Positions 26,923 to 35,228 of a DNA stretch of 64,000 nucleotides are shown here, in pieces. A program made the translations under genes and the position numbers. This DNA comes from Shewanella yunxiaonensis (GTDB lineage Bacteria > Pseudomonadota > Gammaproteobacteria > Enterobacterales > Shewanellaceae). The notes under the pieces are model-generated. The model did not search any database, had not been told where the DNA came from, and worked only from the letters and a program-made list of their open reading frames with translations. How positions within the stretch are numbered: position 1 is the stretch's first letter; every line of letters starts with the position of its first letter. Where the stretch lies: NCBI RefSeq assembly GCF_018223345.1, contig NZ_CP073587.1, positions 3,408,001 to 3,472,000 of the forward strand, read 5' to 3'.

Positions 26923-27255
26923 CTAATCCTGTATCTGGCGTATTCGATGGGTGCGCAGCCAGAAATCTTCCTGACAATGATTAGTGATCGCCTTACGTTG
27001 TGGCGTGATCGCTGTGCCTGTTGGCATACTGATGACAGTATAAATACTCCAGCTTTCTGCACATAGCTGCTCATCTTCGATAGCGTCTTGTTCGGATTGA
27101 TGTTTAACCACGACACCATCGGCAAACCGATAAACCGTTTCAATAGCAGTCACCGTTATCCCATCGTCTTTATAGGAACAATCCTGCTGTTGTTGCGATA
27201 CGATAAAATCAGTTTGTTGGTGAATGGCATCGATATAATGGAACAGAGACATCAT
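26923..27255 (-). CDS. Hypothetical protein
   Basis: A 110-residue soluble, acidic protein (MMSLFHYIDAIHQQTDFIV...) that I do not recognise. There is no signal peptide or membrane helix. It is rich in Gln, Asp and Glu in its first half and contains three Cys. ATG 27255 is supported by GAGG 7 nt upstream; codon choice looks like its neighbours. A second frame over the same DNA (26703-27143) has Arg/Ser/Cys-rich shadow-like composition and is discarded. It diverges from the PEBP gene, with a Fur-box-like site between them. Confidence 0.55.
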   Translation of the reverse strand: MMSLFHYIDAIHQQTDFIVSQQQQDCSYKDDGITVTAIETVYRFADGVVVKHQSEQDAIEDEQLCAESWSIYTVISMPTGTAITPQRKAITNHCQEDFWLRTHRIRQIQD

Positions 27256-27346
27256 GCTTTTACCTCTCAAACGGAACCATAACTGACGCTTTTATCACGG
27301 TTATTCTGGCCATCCAATTTACATTAGCGGATGATAATGCATCCGT

Positions 27347-27365
27347 GATAATGAATATCATTTTG
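27347..27365. promoter_or_regulatory. Fur-box-like site
   Basis: GATAATGAATATCATTTTG agrees at 15 of 19 positions with the classical Fur consensus GATAATGATAATCATTATC by my count. It lies between two divergent genes, 92 bp before the hypothetical gene start and 96 bp before the PEBP gene. A shorter related half (GATGATAATGCAT) lies just to its left. Confidence 0.5.
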
Positions 27366-27460
27366 GTTGAACAACAGATGCGTTTGGTGACCAGTGAAAC
27401 CATGATGCTATCGCACCGAACGACAATGTTTAGCGGATATTATTGCAACTGGAGTGTTAT

Positions 27461-28021
27461 ATGAAAATTTCTGTGTTTATTTGTGCCGGCGTATCACTGT
27501 TGGCCAGCTCACTGTTAACCGTCCAAGCGAAAGAATTCTCGCTGACCAGCCCGGATATCACACCTAACGGTACGATTCCCACCCGATTTGAAGCTAACAC
27601 CTTCGGCTGCCATGGTGAGAATCGGTCTCCAGAACTGAACTGGAGCGATGCGCCGGCAGATACGCAAAGTTTCGCGCTGACAGTTTATGATCCTGATGCG
27701 CCAACCGGTTCTGGGTGGTGGCATTGGATGGTGCTGAATATTCCCGCCAATGTGCACCATTTGCCCGCTAATGCCGGAGCAGTTGGCGATAATGGGTTAC
27801 CCAAAGGCGCTACTCAGGTACGGACCGATTACGGGGTCAAAGCCTGGGGCGGTACTTGTCCCCCGGTTGGTGACAAACCCCATCGCTACATCTTTACCCT
27901 TTATGCGTTGAAAGCGTCTGCACTGGAATTACCCACCGATGCAACCGCGGCATTAGGCGGATTCATGATCAATGCGAATGCGCTGGCAAAAGCAAGTTTC
28001 ACGGGTTATTACGGCCGTTAA
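27461..28021 (+). CDS. Secreted YbhB/YbcL-type phosphatidylethanolamine-binding-like protein
   Basis: A 186-residue protein with a signal peptide (MKISVFICAGVSLLASSLLTVQA/KE) and a PEBP-like fold of the YbhB/YbcL family. Visible motifs are SPDITPNGTIPTRF, NRSPELNWSDAP, VYDPDAP, WWHWMVLNIP and the HRYIFTLYAL segment, which together form the anion pocket. The family is proposed to bind small ligands; no enzyme activity is established. ATG 27461 follows GGAG with 6-nt spacing; the longer frame to 27443 lacks a box. Possible iron control is suggested only by the upstream Fur-like site. Confidence 0.88.
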   Translation: MKISVFICAGVSLLASSLLTVQAKEFSLTSPDITPNGTIPTRFEANTFGCHGENRSPELNWSDAPADTQSFALTVYDPDAPTGSGWWHWMVLNIPANVHHLPANAGAVGDNGLPKGATQVRTDYGVKAWGGTCPPVGDKPHRYIFTLYALKASALELPTDATAALGGFMINANALAKASFTGYYGR

Positions 28022-28031
28022 TCCAACGTTA

Positions 28032-28067
28032 CTGACAACATCCGTCTGAATTCTCGGATGTTGTCAG
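28032..28067 (+). terminator. Strong hairpin after the PEBP-family gene
   Basis: A 13-bp perfect stem (CTGACAACATCCG / CGGATGTTGTCAG) with a 10-nt loop begins 11 bases after the stop. No T-run follows on either strand, so it may be a transcript-end stabiliser or a rho-assisted terminator shared by the convergent genes rather than a classical intrinsic terminator. Confidence 0.6.
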
Positions 28068-28105
28068 GTCAAAGATGAACAATAGCTGGAGCGGCAACGC
28101 TTAAT

Positions 28106-28660
28106 TTAGTGCGTCGCAAACGCTGCAAATGCTTGCAATTGTTTTCCCAGAAATTCACGTGTGGCGGCATCAGTAAGTTTACCCTCACTGATTTTGCCCA
28201 TCGCCTGTCCGATCATTGCTTCTGGCTTATTCATCACTTTGGCATCAAAAAATACCAGGATCTGCCGCAAGTGATATTGCATCCGCGCACCACCAATTAC
28301 GCCCGGAGAAGCACTTTCGATCATCACAGGTTTACCCTCTAGCGGCTGCGGTGAGACCCGGGATAGCCAATCGAGCGCATTTTTCAACACACCAGGAACA
28401 GAGTAATTGTATTCAGGAGAGACAATAATCAGACCATCCGCCTCGGCAATACGGTATGCCATTTTCAACACTGCATCGGGAAAACCCTGTGCTTGCTGAA
28501 TATCGGCATTATATAAAGGAAAATCGCCAATAGATCCTAATGGTTGAACTTCTACATTGGCGGGTGCCAGTTGCGGTAATGCCCTGGCAACCGCGGCGTT
28601 CAGAGAATCCTTACGCAAACTTCCCACCAATGTGACAAACTTCAGCGGTTTTTGACTCAT
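28106..28660 (-). CDS. NADPH-dependent FMN reductase (ChrR/YieF-like)
   Basis: A 184-residue flavodoxin-fold oxidoreductase. The FMN phosphate loop LVGSLRKDSLN lies at residues 11-21 and the conserved SPEYNYSVPGVLKNALDWLSR region near 81-100. This is the signature of the NADPH-dependent FMN reductase/quinone reductase group including E. coli YieF (ChrR). Such enzymes reduce quinones, chromate and azo compounds; the physiological substrate is not determinable here. It is monocistronic and convergent with the PEBP gene. Confidence 0.9.
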   Translation of the reverse strand: MSQKPLKFVTLVGSLRKDSLNAAVARALPQLAPANVEVQPLGSIGDFPLYNADIQQAQGFPDAVLKMAYRIAEADGLIIVSPEYNYSVPGVLKNALDWLSRVSPQPLEGKPVMIESASPGVIGGARMQYHLRQILVFFDAKVMNKPEAMIGQAMGKISEGKLTDAATREFLGKQLQAFAAFATH

Positions 28661-28972
28661 AAACCTGACTCCTTGTTAATGGCAAATTGCTTTCACCATC
28701 ATACGCCGGAGTCAGCGGTACTGTCACATGGGGGGAATATGCGCTAAGCCATAAGCGCCCACAGGCTAATTTTTCACACCCGAAAGGCCATACCGTCCGC
28801 CAACCACTTATTGACCGGTAATTTCCGTACTGTCACAGCCACATAGATTAATGCCATGGATGGTAAACAGTGCGGCGTATCAGTTCTCAACATCCCTTGG
28901 GTAACAACAGCCATATCCGGTATCATGCGCTTTTTGCTTAACGCAGCAGACCATTTACGCATTGGAACAGGC
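28661..28972. other. Intergenic region between FMN reductase and MFS transporter
   Basis: A 312-bp divergent intergenic region presumably holding both promoters. A 66-codon minus-strand frame (28774-28974) and a plus-strand extension of the transporter frame (from 28856) are present, but neither has a ribosome-binding site or recognisable protein character. I found no clear operator. Confidence 0.5.
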
Positions 28973-30256
28973 ATGTCAGGGCAAGTACAAACCGCACCAT
29001 TCTCATTACGTGATTATCGAATCGTAGCGCTTTCGGTGCTGGGGGGTGCGTTGGAAGTTTATGACTTCATTATCTTTGTGTTCCTGTCGGTCACCATCGC
29101 CGATGTATTTTTTCCACCCTCAGTCCCGGAATGGTTGCGGTTGGTACAGAGTCTGGTGATCTTTTCAGTCGGTTACCTGGCAAGGCCACTAGGTGGCATT
29201 GTGATCGCGCATTTTGCGGATAAATTCGGCCGCAAGCATATGTTCAACTTCACGGTATTGTTTATGGCAATGCCGTGTTTGCTGATTGGTGTGTTACCGG
29301 GCTATGCAGAAATTGGCATTGGGGCACCACTGCTATTGTTGCTGGCTAGGATCATTCAGGGTGCGGCTTTGGGTGGTGAGGTTCCCAACGCCTGGGTATT
29401 TGTCGCGGAACATGCGCCCAAGCAACATCGCGGCTATGCCTTGGGTCTATTACAAGCGGGACTCACTGTGGGATACATGTTGGCAGCGTTAACGGCCACG
29501 TTGATAACCCGCAATGTGTCAGATGCAGAGCTGCAACAGTGGGCCTGGCGCATCCCGTTTATTATCGGTGGCATCTTTGGCTTTATTTCGGTGTGGCTGC
29601 GGCAATGGCTCAGCGAAACGCCGGTATTTATCGCGTTGCAAAAAAAACAGCAGTTGGTACAGAAGCTGCCGCTGTCTGCGGTATTTCACCAACACAAATA
29701 CGCGGCCATTCCAGCAGCCTTACTGACATCCATGTTAGTCTCGGCAGTGGTGATGATGGTCGTCGTGACGCCGATAGCACTGCAGAAATTCTACGGCATG
29801 GATGCGGCAACCACATTTGAAATCAGCTGTATTGCGATTTTATTTCTCAATGTAGGTTGCGTGATTGCGGGTAAACTGGCGGATTGGCTGGGACGTTGGC
29901 CAACTGTAGCGCTGTATAGTGTAATGCTGGCCATTGGCACCTCAGTGTTAACGCTGGTACTGGATGCCTCGCCCAAAACACTGCTGTTAGGATATGCCAT
30001 TGCGGGGCTGTGCAGTGGCATTATCAGTGCCGTCCCTGCAGTGGTAGTGCAACTCTTTCCACCCGCTGTCAAAGTTACCGGTATTTCACTGGTGTATAAC
30101 CTGACCTATTCCATCTGTTCCAGCATTATGCCGCTGGCATTACTGGCATTGCTGCATGCGCACCGCTGGGGCATGGCGGTGTTCGCTTGGGGGATGATGC
30201 TGCTTGGTCTGGCAACCGTGTATCTGTTCCGACATGTCCGACGTTATAGCCATTAG
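28973..30256 (+). CDS. MFS transporter, metabolite:H+ symporter-like
   Basis: A 427-residue major facilitator protein with about 12 hydrophobic segments. The start MSGQVQTAPFSLRDYRIVALSVLGGALEVYDF and the signature loop ADKFGRKHMF (G-x-K/L-x-D/R-K-x-G-R-R-type loop 2-3), together with ARIIQGAALGGEVPNAWVFVAEHAP, are characteristic of the ProP/KgtP/citrate group. The probable substrate is an organic acid or compatible solute, not assignable. ATG 28973 is chosen; the frame extends upstream to 28856, but the added 39 residues do not look like transporter sequence. It overlaps yhbP tail to tail by 4 bp. Confidence 0.85.
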   Translation: MSGQVQTAPFSLRDYRIVALSVLGGALEVYDFIIFVFLSVTIADVFFPPSVPEWLRLVQSLVIFSVGYLARPLGGIVIAHFADKFGRKHMFNFTVLFMAMPCLLIGVLPGYAEIGIGAPLLLLLARIIQGAALGGEVPNAWVFVAEHAPKQHRGYALGLLQAGLTVGYMLAALTATLITRNVSDAELQQWAWRIPFIIGGIFGFISVWLRQWLSETPVFIALQKKQQLVQKLPLSAVFHQHKYAAIPAALLTSMLVSAVVMMVVVTPIALQKFYGMDAATTFEISCIAILFLNVGCVIAGKLADWLGRWPTVALYSVMLAIGTSVLTLVLDASPKTLLLGYAIAGLCSGIISAVPAVVVQLFPPAVKVTGISLVYNLTYSICSSIMPLALLALLHAHRWGMAVFAWGMMLLGLATVYLFRHVRRYSH

Positions 30257-30687
30257 TCAGGTTGTCGCTGCCACCGATGTTTTTTGCCGAAACCAAGCCG
30301 GTTATCAACCATTTTCACTGTCTGTAACGCCAGTCGCCATAGCGGTGCTGACTTTACTTTAGCCACAGGAAAGCGCTGACAATAAAGCTGTCTGATTGCG
30401 GCGCTCTCAGATTCAGACACTCTGGATGCGATGGCGGTATACTGGATGCCCTGAATGTGCAGCACCGATTGGGTCTGATCGGCGATAGTACCGGCGATGA
30501 TAGGGTCGACCACCATCGCCTGTGTGTGACGACTATTGTCAGCAGTCATCAGATAGCAACACATGCTATCTACATCAAACACATAAAAACAGCTCGCACA
30601 CCAAAGACCCTGTTGGTCTTGGGTGCAGAGTGTTAGGACATGTTGCTGTTGTAAATATTGGCTGATGGCATCTGGCACAGCGACCAT
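30253..30687 (-). CDS. yhbP: YhbP-like protein (UPF0306, FMN-binding split-barrel type)
   Basis: A 144-residue protein strongly reminiscent of E. coli YhbP. Shared features are ISQYLQQQHVLTLCTQ, LWCASCFYVFD, RHTQAM, IQGIQYTAIASRV, CQRFPVAKVKSAPLW and the C-terminal LGFGKKHRW. The fold is a pyridoxamine 5'-phosphate oxidase-like split barrel; the function is unknown. ATG 30687 is used because GGAG lies 5 nt upstream; an upstream frame to 30729 has none. It is convergent with the MFS gene, with overlapping stop codons. Confidence 0.85.
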   Translation of the reverse strand: MVAVPDAISQYLQQQHVLTLCTQDQQGLWCASCFYVFDVDSMCCYLMTADNSRHTQAMVVDPIIAGTIADQTQSVLHIQGIQYTAIASRVSESESAAIRQLYCQRFPVAKVKSAPLWRLALQTVKMVDNRLGFGKKHRWQRQPD

Positions 30688-30771
30688 TGTCACTCCGGAT
30701 TTGGCAAGATACCCCATCATAAAGCACAACTTATCTCAAACCCAATATTGACTTGCTGTGGTTTGAGCAGC

Positions 30772-31905
30772 TTAGGCAGCGCCCCAAACTTCCTCAGCGA
30801 TTTCTACCACCAGTTCCAACTTCCGCCGCTGTTCATCAAAAGCGATGTTATTGCCATGCACTGTAGACGAGAAACCGCATTGAGGGGATAAACATAACTG
30901 TTCTATAGGGGCATATTGTGCCGCTTCATCGATACGGCGCTTAATATCATCTTTAGATTCCATCTGGCCAAATTTACTGGTGATTAGCCCCAATACCACT
31001 TGTTTACCTTTTGGCAAATAGCGCAATGGGCGAAAATCGCCAGAACGTTCGTCATCATATTCCAGAAAGAAGGCATCGAGTTGCATTTTAGCTAACAACG
31101 CTTCCGCCACCGGCTCGTAATTACCTGCTGCCGCGTAGGTACTGCGGAAATTGCCACGACACAAGTGAATGCCTAGGGTCATACCCTGTGGTTTATAGGC
31201 CACAACACGATTAATAAAATCGGCATAACGGTATGGCAGTTCATTAGGATCATCACCTCGGCTACGGGCGGCAGCACGCATCTTCTCGTCGCACAGATAC
31301 GCAAGATTGGTATCGTCCATCTGCACATAGCGGCAACCCGCATCCGCCAATGACTGCAACTCAGCACCATAAGCCTTTGCCACATCTTCATAAAATTCGG
31401 GTTCCAGCTGTGGATACGCTTGCTGACTAATCCCCGCTCTGCCGCCACGAAAATGCAGCATGGTCGGTGAAGGCAAAGTGACTTTCGGCATCAGTGTCGC
31501 ATCACCTAATGCCAGGGTTTGACGCTGTAAATACTCAAAGTCTGCCAGCTGAATGTTTTTAATGTGGCGTACCTTGTCCATCACCTTAATCACTGGCGGT
31601 GCCAATTCCAAACTACCATCCTCTCGCGTGATAGTGCGAGGCTCTTCACTCACCACTCCGCCCAGTTGTCGCAGAAAATCCACGTGAAAATAGGTACGAC
31701 GAAATTCACCATCAGTAATAGCCTTGAGTCCAACATCGCGCTGCATTTGGACAATTTCCGCAATTGCACGATCCTCTATTTGCCGCAACTCTGCGGCCCC
31801 TATGCAATATTTGGCGTGGGCTTCTCGGGCTTTTATCAGGTAATCAGGACGTAAGAAACTACCGATATGATCGGCGCGAAACGGTAACGGGACAACAGAA
31901 CTCAT
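30772..31905 (-). CDS. MetE-like cobalamin-independent methyltransferase (YxjG/YxjH type)
   Basis: A 377-residue protein resembling the catalytic C-terminal half of cobalamin-independent methionine synthase. It starts PFRADHIGSFLRPD, as in that family. Candidate zinc ligands are all present: His and Cys in GIHLCRGN (the H-x-C pair), Glu in FFLEYDDE and Cys in SPQCGFSS. It lacks the MetE N-terminal half, so the methyl donor probably differs from polyglutamyl methyltetrahydrofolate handled by full MetE. Two MetR-box matches lie 96-140 bp upstream, consistent with a methionine-related role. GGAGGAACC precedes ATG 31905. Confidence 0.85.
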   Translation of the reverse strand: MSSVVPLPFRADHIGSFLRPDYLIKAREAHAKYCIGAAELRQIEDRAIAEIVQMQRDVGLKAITDGEFRRTYFHVDFLRQLGGVVSEEPRTITREDGSLELAPPVIKVMDKVRHIKNIQLADFEYLQRQTLALGDATLMPKVTLPSPTMLHFRGGRAGISQQAYPQLEPEFYEDVAKAYGAELQSLADAGCRYVQMDDTNLAYLCDEKMRAAARSRGDDPNELPYRYADFINRVVAYKPQGMTLGIHLCRGNFRSTYAAAGNYEPVAEALLAKMQLDAFFLEYDDERSGDFRPLRYLPKGKQVVLGLITSKFGQMESKDDIKRRIDEAAQYAPIEQLCLSPQCGFSSTVHGNNIAFDEQRRKLELVVEIAEEVWGAA

Positions 31906-32000
31906 GGTTCCTCCGACGGCAATGTGAGATAGAAGCAGCGCTCATGCTAGCATCAGTGACGGGCTACCCGCAGTCCCGAGTTGCCTGACCTTGCGCTACT

Positions 32001-32013
32001 TGAATAGGTTTCA
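32001..32013. promoter_or_regulatory. MetR box match, proximal
   Basis: TGAATAGGTTTCA fits the MetR consensus TGAA-N5-TTCA exactly. It lies 96 bp upstream of the MetE-like gene (minus strand) and in the divergent gap with the histidine phosphatase gene. Confidence 0.6.
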
Positions 32014-32032
32014 GTATGCGCGAGTTTCATCT

Positions 32033-32045
32033 TGAAAAATTTTCA
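32033..32045. promoter_or_regulatory. MetR box match, distal
   Basis: TGAAAAATTTTCA is a second exact TGAA-N5-TTCA match, and it is almost fully palindromic. Its centre is 32 bp from the first site, about three helical turns, so two MetR dimers could bind on one face. Paired sites are typical of MetR-regulated promoters. Confidence 0.6.
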
Positions 32046-32156
32046 TCATTCTTTGCATTTGAAGCGCTGAGGGGGAGTGATTCGGCCGATGCCCACTTGA
32101 CCTGAAATGGCCACGACCGGCACTATGCAATTTTGCGAGAGGAACTATCGAATCAC

Positions 32157-32783
32157 ATGCCTGCCGAACTTTATATCTTACGCCACGGTCAGACCCGATT
32201 TAACGCTGAGCGCCGCCTGCAGGGGCAGTGCAACTCTCCGTTGACTACACTGGGTGAGCAACAGGCCCGGGCAATGGGTATCACCTTGCAACAGCAGATT
32301 AGCGACATCCACCAATGGCGAATTATCAGCAGTCCACTTGGGCGTACCCTACAAACTTCCCAGCTGGTGTGTGAAGGATTAGGCATTAGTCGCGCCGCAA
32401 TCGCTACCGATGCGCGGGTACAAGAAGTGGGCTTGGGGCAGTGGGAACAATGCCAGATTAGCGAGATTCTCGCCGCTAACCCCGAATTACAACATCGGCA
32501 GGACTGGTATTTACACGCCCCCCAAGGTGAAGGCTTTGACGCCACTTGTGTGCGCCTAAAAAGCTGGCTGTCTGAACTCAATGTGACCGATAAACTGATT
32601 GTTGTCAGTCACGGGTTGACTGGCATGATCTTGCGGGCACTACTGCTGAACATCCCCTACGATAAGATTTGGCTGCAGGAGCGGCCACAGGATGCGCTAT
32701 TTCATTATCGGCAGGGAACCCTGCAGCGGATTGCGGTTGAGCCGCAGTTGTTGCGACAACCAAACGCCGCATTAGCCGGTTAG
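32157..32783 (+). CDS. Histidine phosphatase family protein (GpmB-like)
   Basis: A 208-residue branch 1 histidine phosphatase. The phospho-accepting RHGQTRFN motif is at about residues 9-16, followed by LTTLGEQQA, SPLGRTLQT, a Glu in VGLGQWEQ and the second His in VVSHGLTG. The family includes GpmB and cobalamin/alpha-ribazole phosphatases; the physiological substrate is unknown. ATG 32157 starts directly at the fold; the longer TTG frame at 32133 is less likely. It diverges from the MetE-like gene and so shares the MetR-box region. Confidence 0.85.
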   Translation: MPAELYILRHGQTRFNAERRLQGQCNSPLTTLGEQQARAMGITLQQQISDIHQWRIISSPLGRTLQTSQLVCEGLGISRAAIATDARVQEVGLGQWEQCQISEILAANPELQHRQDWYLHAPQGEGFDATCVRLKSWLSELNVTDKLIVVSHGLTGMILRALLLNIPYDKIWLQERPQDALFHYRQGTLQRIAVEPQLLRQPNAALAG

Positions 32784-32888
32784 TACCAACGCGATGGTCT
32801 GGTTGTTCTGTGACATTTCCGGGTTTCCTTTTCAGCGAAAGCGCGCCACCATATAGACATTAGTAGTTATTGGATCAGCGAGTCTCTC

Positions 32889-33269
32889 ATGAGCATTCAT
32901 AAAGTCACCGCCCTGAAACTCAAACGTAAATCACGCCTGTTGGAAATTGGGTTTGATGATGGTAATGAGTATCAACTTACCTGTGAATTTTTGCGGGTTA
33001 ATTCACCGTCTGCCGAGGTACAGGGGCATGGCAACCCCACACTGGTAACCCACAAAAAAAACGTCAACATCAAAGCGATTGAGCCGGTGGGTAACTATGC
33101 GGTCAAATTGATTTTCGATGATGGCCACGATACCGGTCTGTTTTCATGGGATATTCTTTATAACTACTGCGTTAACCGTGAAGCGCTGTGGGAACAGTAT
33201 CTGGCACGGCTCCGGGCAGAAAAAGGCAGCCGCGAGCCGTTAATCGATATGAAAATTCGTTACAGCTAA
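32889..33269 (+). CDS. DUF971 protein (gamma-butyrobetaine hydroxylase-like N-terminal domain)
   Basis: A 126-residue single-domain protein. Motifs KLKRKSRLLEIGFDDG, YQLTCEFLRVNSPSAEVQGHG, IEPVGNYAVKLIFDDGHDTGLFSWDILY are typical of DUF971. The same domain forms the N-terminus of gamma-butyrobetaine hydroxylases, but here the oxygenase part is missing. Family members are often found near iron-sulphur or protein-quality genes; the role is not established. The stop lies only 4 bp from the stop of the convergent glycosyltransferase gene. Confidence 0.85.
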   Translation: MSIHKVTALKLKRKSRLLEIGFDDGNEYQLTCEFLRVNSPSAEVQGHGNPTLVTHKKNVNIKAIEPVGNYAVKLIFDDGHDTGLFSWDILYNYCVNREALWEQYLARLRAEKGSREPLIDMKIRYS

Positions 33270-33273
33270 GCCT

Positions 33274-34368
33274 TCAGCGGGAAAGCGGCCGGGTCAGCGG
33301 TTGCCCCAAAGCTTGCGAATCCTGACGGGAAAACCAGCTATCCGGCAACCGCACCTTTGACCACATATCGCGGCACAGCGCCTGGGTATCCTGCCAGTCA
33401 CCTTGTTGTAACCAGCGCACCAGCATATCACCTACATCCGGATAGCAAATTGGCTGCGGATTGCTAGCCCGTAGCCACCGCCGCAGTGTTTGACGGCTGA
33501 GGCTATGCATACTCTCTGCTGCTGCGAGTAACTCCAATGCGGCAACATTCGATAACTGTTCAAACTGCCCCATTAACGGTTTTACCAACAATTTTTTCCC
33601 CAGTGCCATCGCTTCGCTGGCCAGTTCAAAGCCCGCATTACCAATCACGCCGCCACAACGCGCCATTGCCTGCTTAAAGCCGTCACGATTAAAGCCATGC
33701 CAATGGATATGTGCAGGAAGTTGCTTGGGTGCTGCGCCGCTGTGGTAAACATGAAACTCGTGGCTATCAAACGGCAGCAATAACGCCCGAATATCCCCTG
33801 GGCTTTCGAATGGCAGGTACACCAAAATTTCGTGAGTGGCTTCGCTGGTAACAGGCGCCACCTCGACAAACGGTGGCAAAATCGGAAAGCCGAAATGATG
33901 CCAGTGACATCCCAACGCCAGATTAACCGGCGCGAAGTACGCCAATAGTCCCGCATTGAACCAGCTGTTGCCCACTTTTGGTACAGGCCAGCGCAGCGCC
34001 GCTTGATGACTGATACCGATACAGGTAACGCCCTGCCGTCGCGCGGCCCAGGCGGATATTGGCTCAAAATCATTAAGTACCAGATCATAACCGGACAGAT
34101 CCAGATGCCGGATATCGTGCCACAACCCCAGCAGCGAATTGTGTTTGATCGTTGCCGGAATATTGACTTTGCCACGATGAGTGGCAAACGACAGTCCCGG
34201 CAACGCCTGAAAATCACCAAAGGGCTGCATATCAAAGTATTTATCCGCAGCTCTGCCGCTAAACAGATAGTCCACTTCCATGCCATGTGCGGCCAACGCT
34301 TTTGCCATCACTCGTGCGCGACTCAAATGACCGTTACCCGTCCCCTGCACACCATAAAGAATCCGCAT
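33274..34368 (-). CDS. MJ1255/VC2487-family glycosyltransferase
   Basis: A 364-residue GT-B-like protein. It begins MRILYGVQGTGNGHLSRAR; the GxGHxxR-type loop is the hallmark of this uncharacterised family (also found in MurG-like and monogalactosyl transferases). A second donor-site region reads GGVIGNAGFELASEAMALGKK, matching the nucleotide-sugar-binding turn of GT-B enzymes. No signal peptide is present. It is transcribed 3 nt after a PAP2 phosphatase gene, so a joint role in processing a lipid-linked sugar is plausible but unproven. Confidence 0.82.
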   Translation of the reverse strand: MRILYGVQGTGNGHLSRARVMAKALAAHGMEVDYLFSGRAADKYFDMQPFGDFQALPGLSFATHRGKVNIPATIKHNSLLGLWHDIRHLDLSGYDLVLNDFEPISAWAARRQGVTCIGISHQAALRWPVPKVGNSWFNAGLLAYFAPVNLALGCHWHHFGFPILPPFVEVAPVTSEATHEILVYLPFESPGDIRALLLPFDSHEFHVYHSGAAPKQLPAHIHWHGFNRDGFKQAMARCGGVIGNAGFELASEAMALGKKLLVKPLMGQFEQLSNVAALELLAAAESMHSLSRQTLRRWLRASNPQPICYPDVGDMLVRWLQQGDWQDTQALCRDMWSKVRLPDSWFSRQDSQALGQPLTRPLSR

Positions 34369-34371
34369 TCA

Positions 34372-34893
34372 TCAACCCTGTACCAATTGTCCGGCCCAAT
34401 AGCCGGAAGAACAGCCAAGCAGCATGCCAGCCACGATATCCAATGGGTAATGCACCCCAAGCACTATCCGAGAACTGCCTACCAGTGTTGCCCAACAAAA
34501 TGCAGGGATTTCGAGTTGTGGGTATACCTGCATTACGGCACAGGCAAACACAAAGGCACCCGCTGTATGACCAGAAGGCAGGCTATAGCGATCGGAGGGT
34601 TCGAAATTGTTCAATAACCCAACAGGAAGGCAGTGACAGGGACGGATACGGCGAATGGTATTTTTCAGCAGCAAATAGCACGGCAGTTCCATCAGGAAGC
34701 TCGCCAATAACAGATTGAAAAAATATTGGCCGTCCCGATGCAGCAACAGCAGTAACACCGACAGATATAGGTACGTCGGGCCATTACCCGTCGCCGACAG
34801 TTTTAAAGCGACCGGGGCTAGCCGGTATTTCTTGCCCCAATATAACAGCAGACAAAATCCACGGCGGTCCAGTTCAGCAAGGTGTAACAGCAT
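34372..34893 (-). CDS. PAP2-family membrane phosphatase
   Basis: A 173-residue membrane protein with the three phosphatidic acid phosphatase motifs: KNTIRRIRPC (K-x6-R-P), PSGHTAG and SRIVLGVHYPLDI (S-R-x5-H-x3-D). The active-site residues are therefore intact. Several hydrophobic helices surround them, consistent with an active site facing the periplasm. Likely substrates are undecaprenyl pyrophosphate or phosphatidylglycerol phosphate-type lipids. It is followed after 3 nt by the glycosyltransferase gene in an apparent two-gene operon. Confidence 0.9.
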   Translation of the reverse strand: MLLHLAELDRRGFCLLLYWGKKYRLAPVALKLSATGNGPTYLYLSVLLLLLHRDGQYFFNLLLASFLMELPCYLLLKNTIRRIRPCHCLPVGLLNNFEPSDRYSLPSGHTAGAFVFACAVMQVYPQLEIPAFCWATLVGSSRIVLGVHYPLDIVAGMLLGCSSGYWAGQLVQG

Positions 34894-34988
34894 GGCGCCA
34901 TCTCCATCCAGTCATCTGCGGTAGAGACTAAGAAGCGGGGATGACGCCGACGTGACAAAAGCCCGAAGCTTTTATGACAAATGCAACA

Positions 34989-35228
34989 TTAAGATAACAT
35001 TGCGGAATGACGGTAGGATTTAAACAGATAGTAAAGATTCACGCATGCCCCAAATGCATTCATGGAGACGACCGGCCACGAGTCAATCGCTAAACCGTAA
35101 GCCACAAATAAACCACATCCGCCCAGGTTAACCCAACGCAGTCGCACAATGTCTTTCATCATCAGCGATAATGCAACCATCAGCGATGCACTGTAGCCAA
35201 CCAATTCAACAGTGTTGATTGTTGCCAT
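34989..35228 (-). CDS. Small membrane protein, YgjV/SemiSWEET-like
   Basis: A 79-residue protein with three hydrophobic segments (VELVGYSASLMVALSLMM, VNLGGCGLFVAYGLAI, VVSMNAFGACVNLYYLF). The pattern resembles a group of small three-helix proteins sometimes mislabelled uroporphyrinogen decarboxylase and related to the YgjV/PQ-loop fold. ATG 35228 follows GAGG by 9 nt; the upstream frame to 35264 has no box. It is transcribed toward the PAP2 gene, 95 bp away. Function is unknown. Confidence 0.6.
   Translation of the reverse strand: MATINTVELVGYSASLMVALSLMMKDIVRLRWVNLGGCGLFVAYGLAIDSWPVVSMNAFGACVNLYYLFKSYRHSAMLS

Noticed and set aside
26703..27143. 146-codon minus-strand frame overlapping the hypothetical gene at 26923-27255
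   Set aside because: It is rich in Arg, Ser, Cys and Trp, has no ribosome-binding site and overlaps a better-supported frame.
28774..28974. 66-codon minus-strand frame in the gap before the MFS gene
   Set aside because: No ribosome-binding site and no recognisable family; it covers the likely promoter region of the transporter gene.
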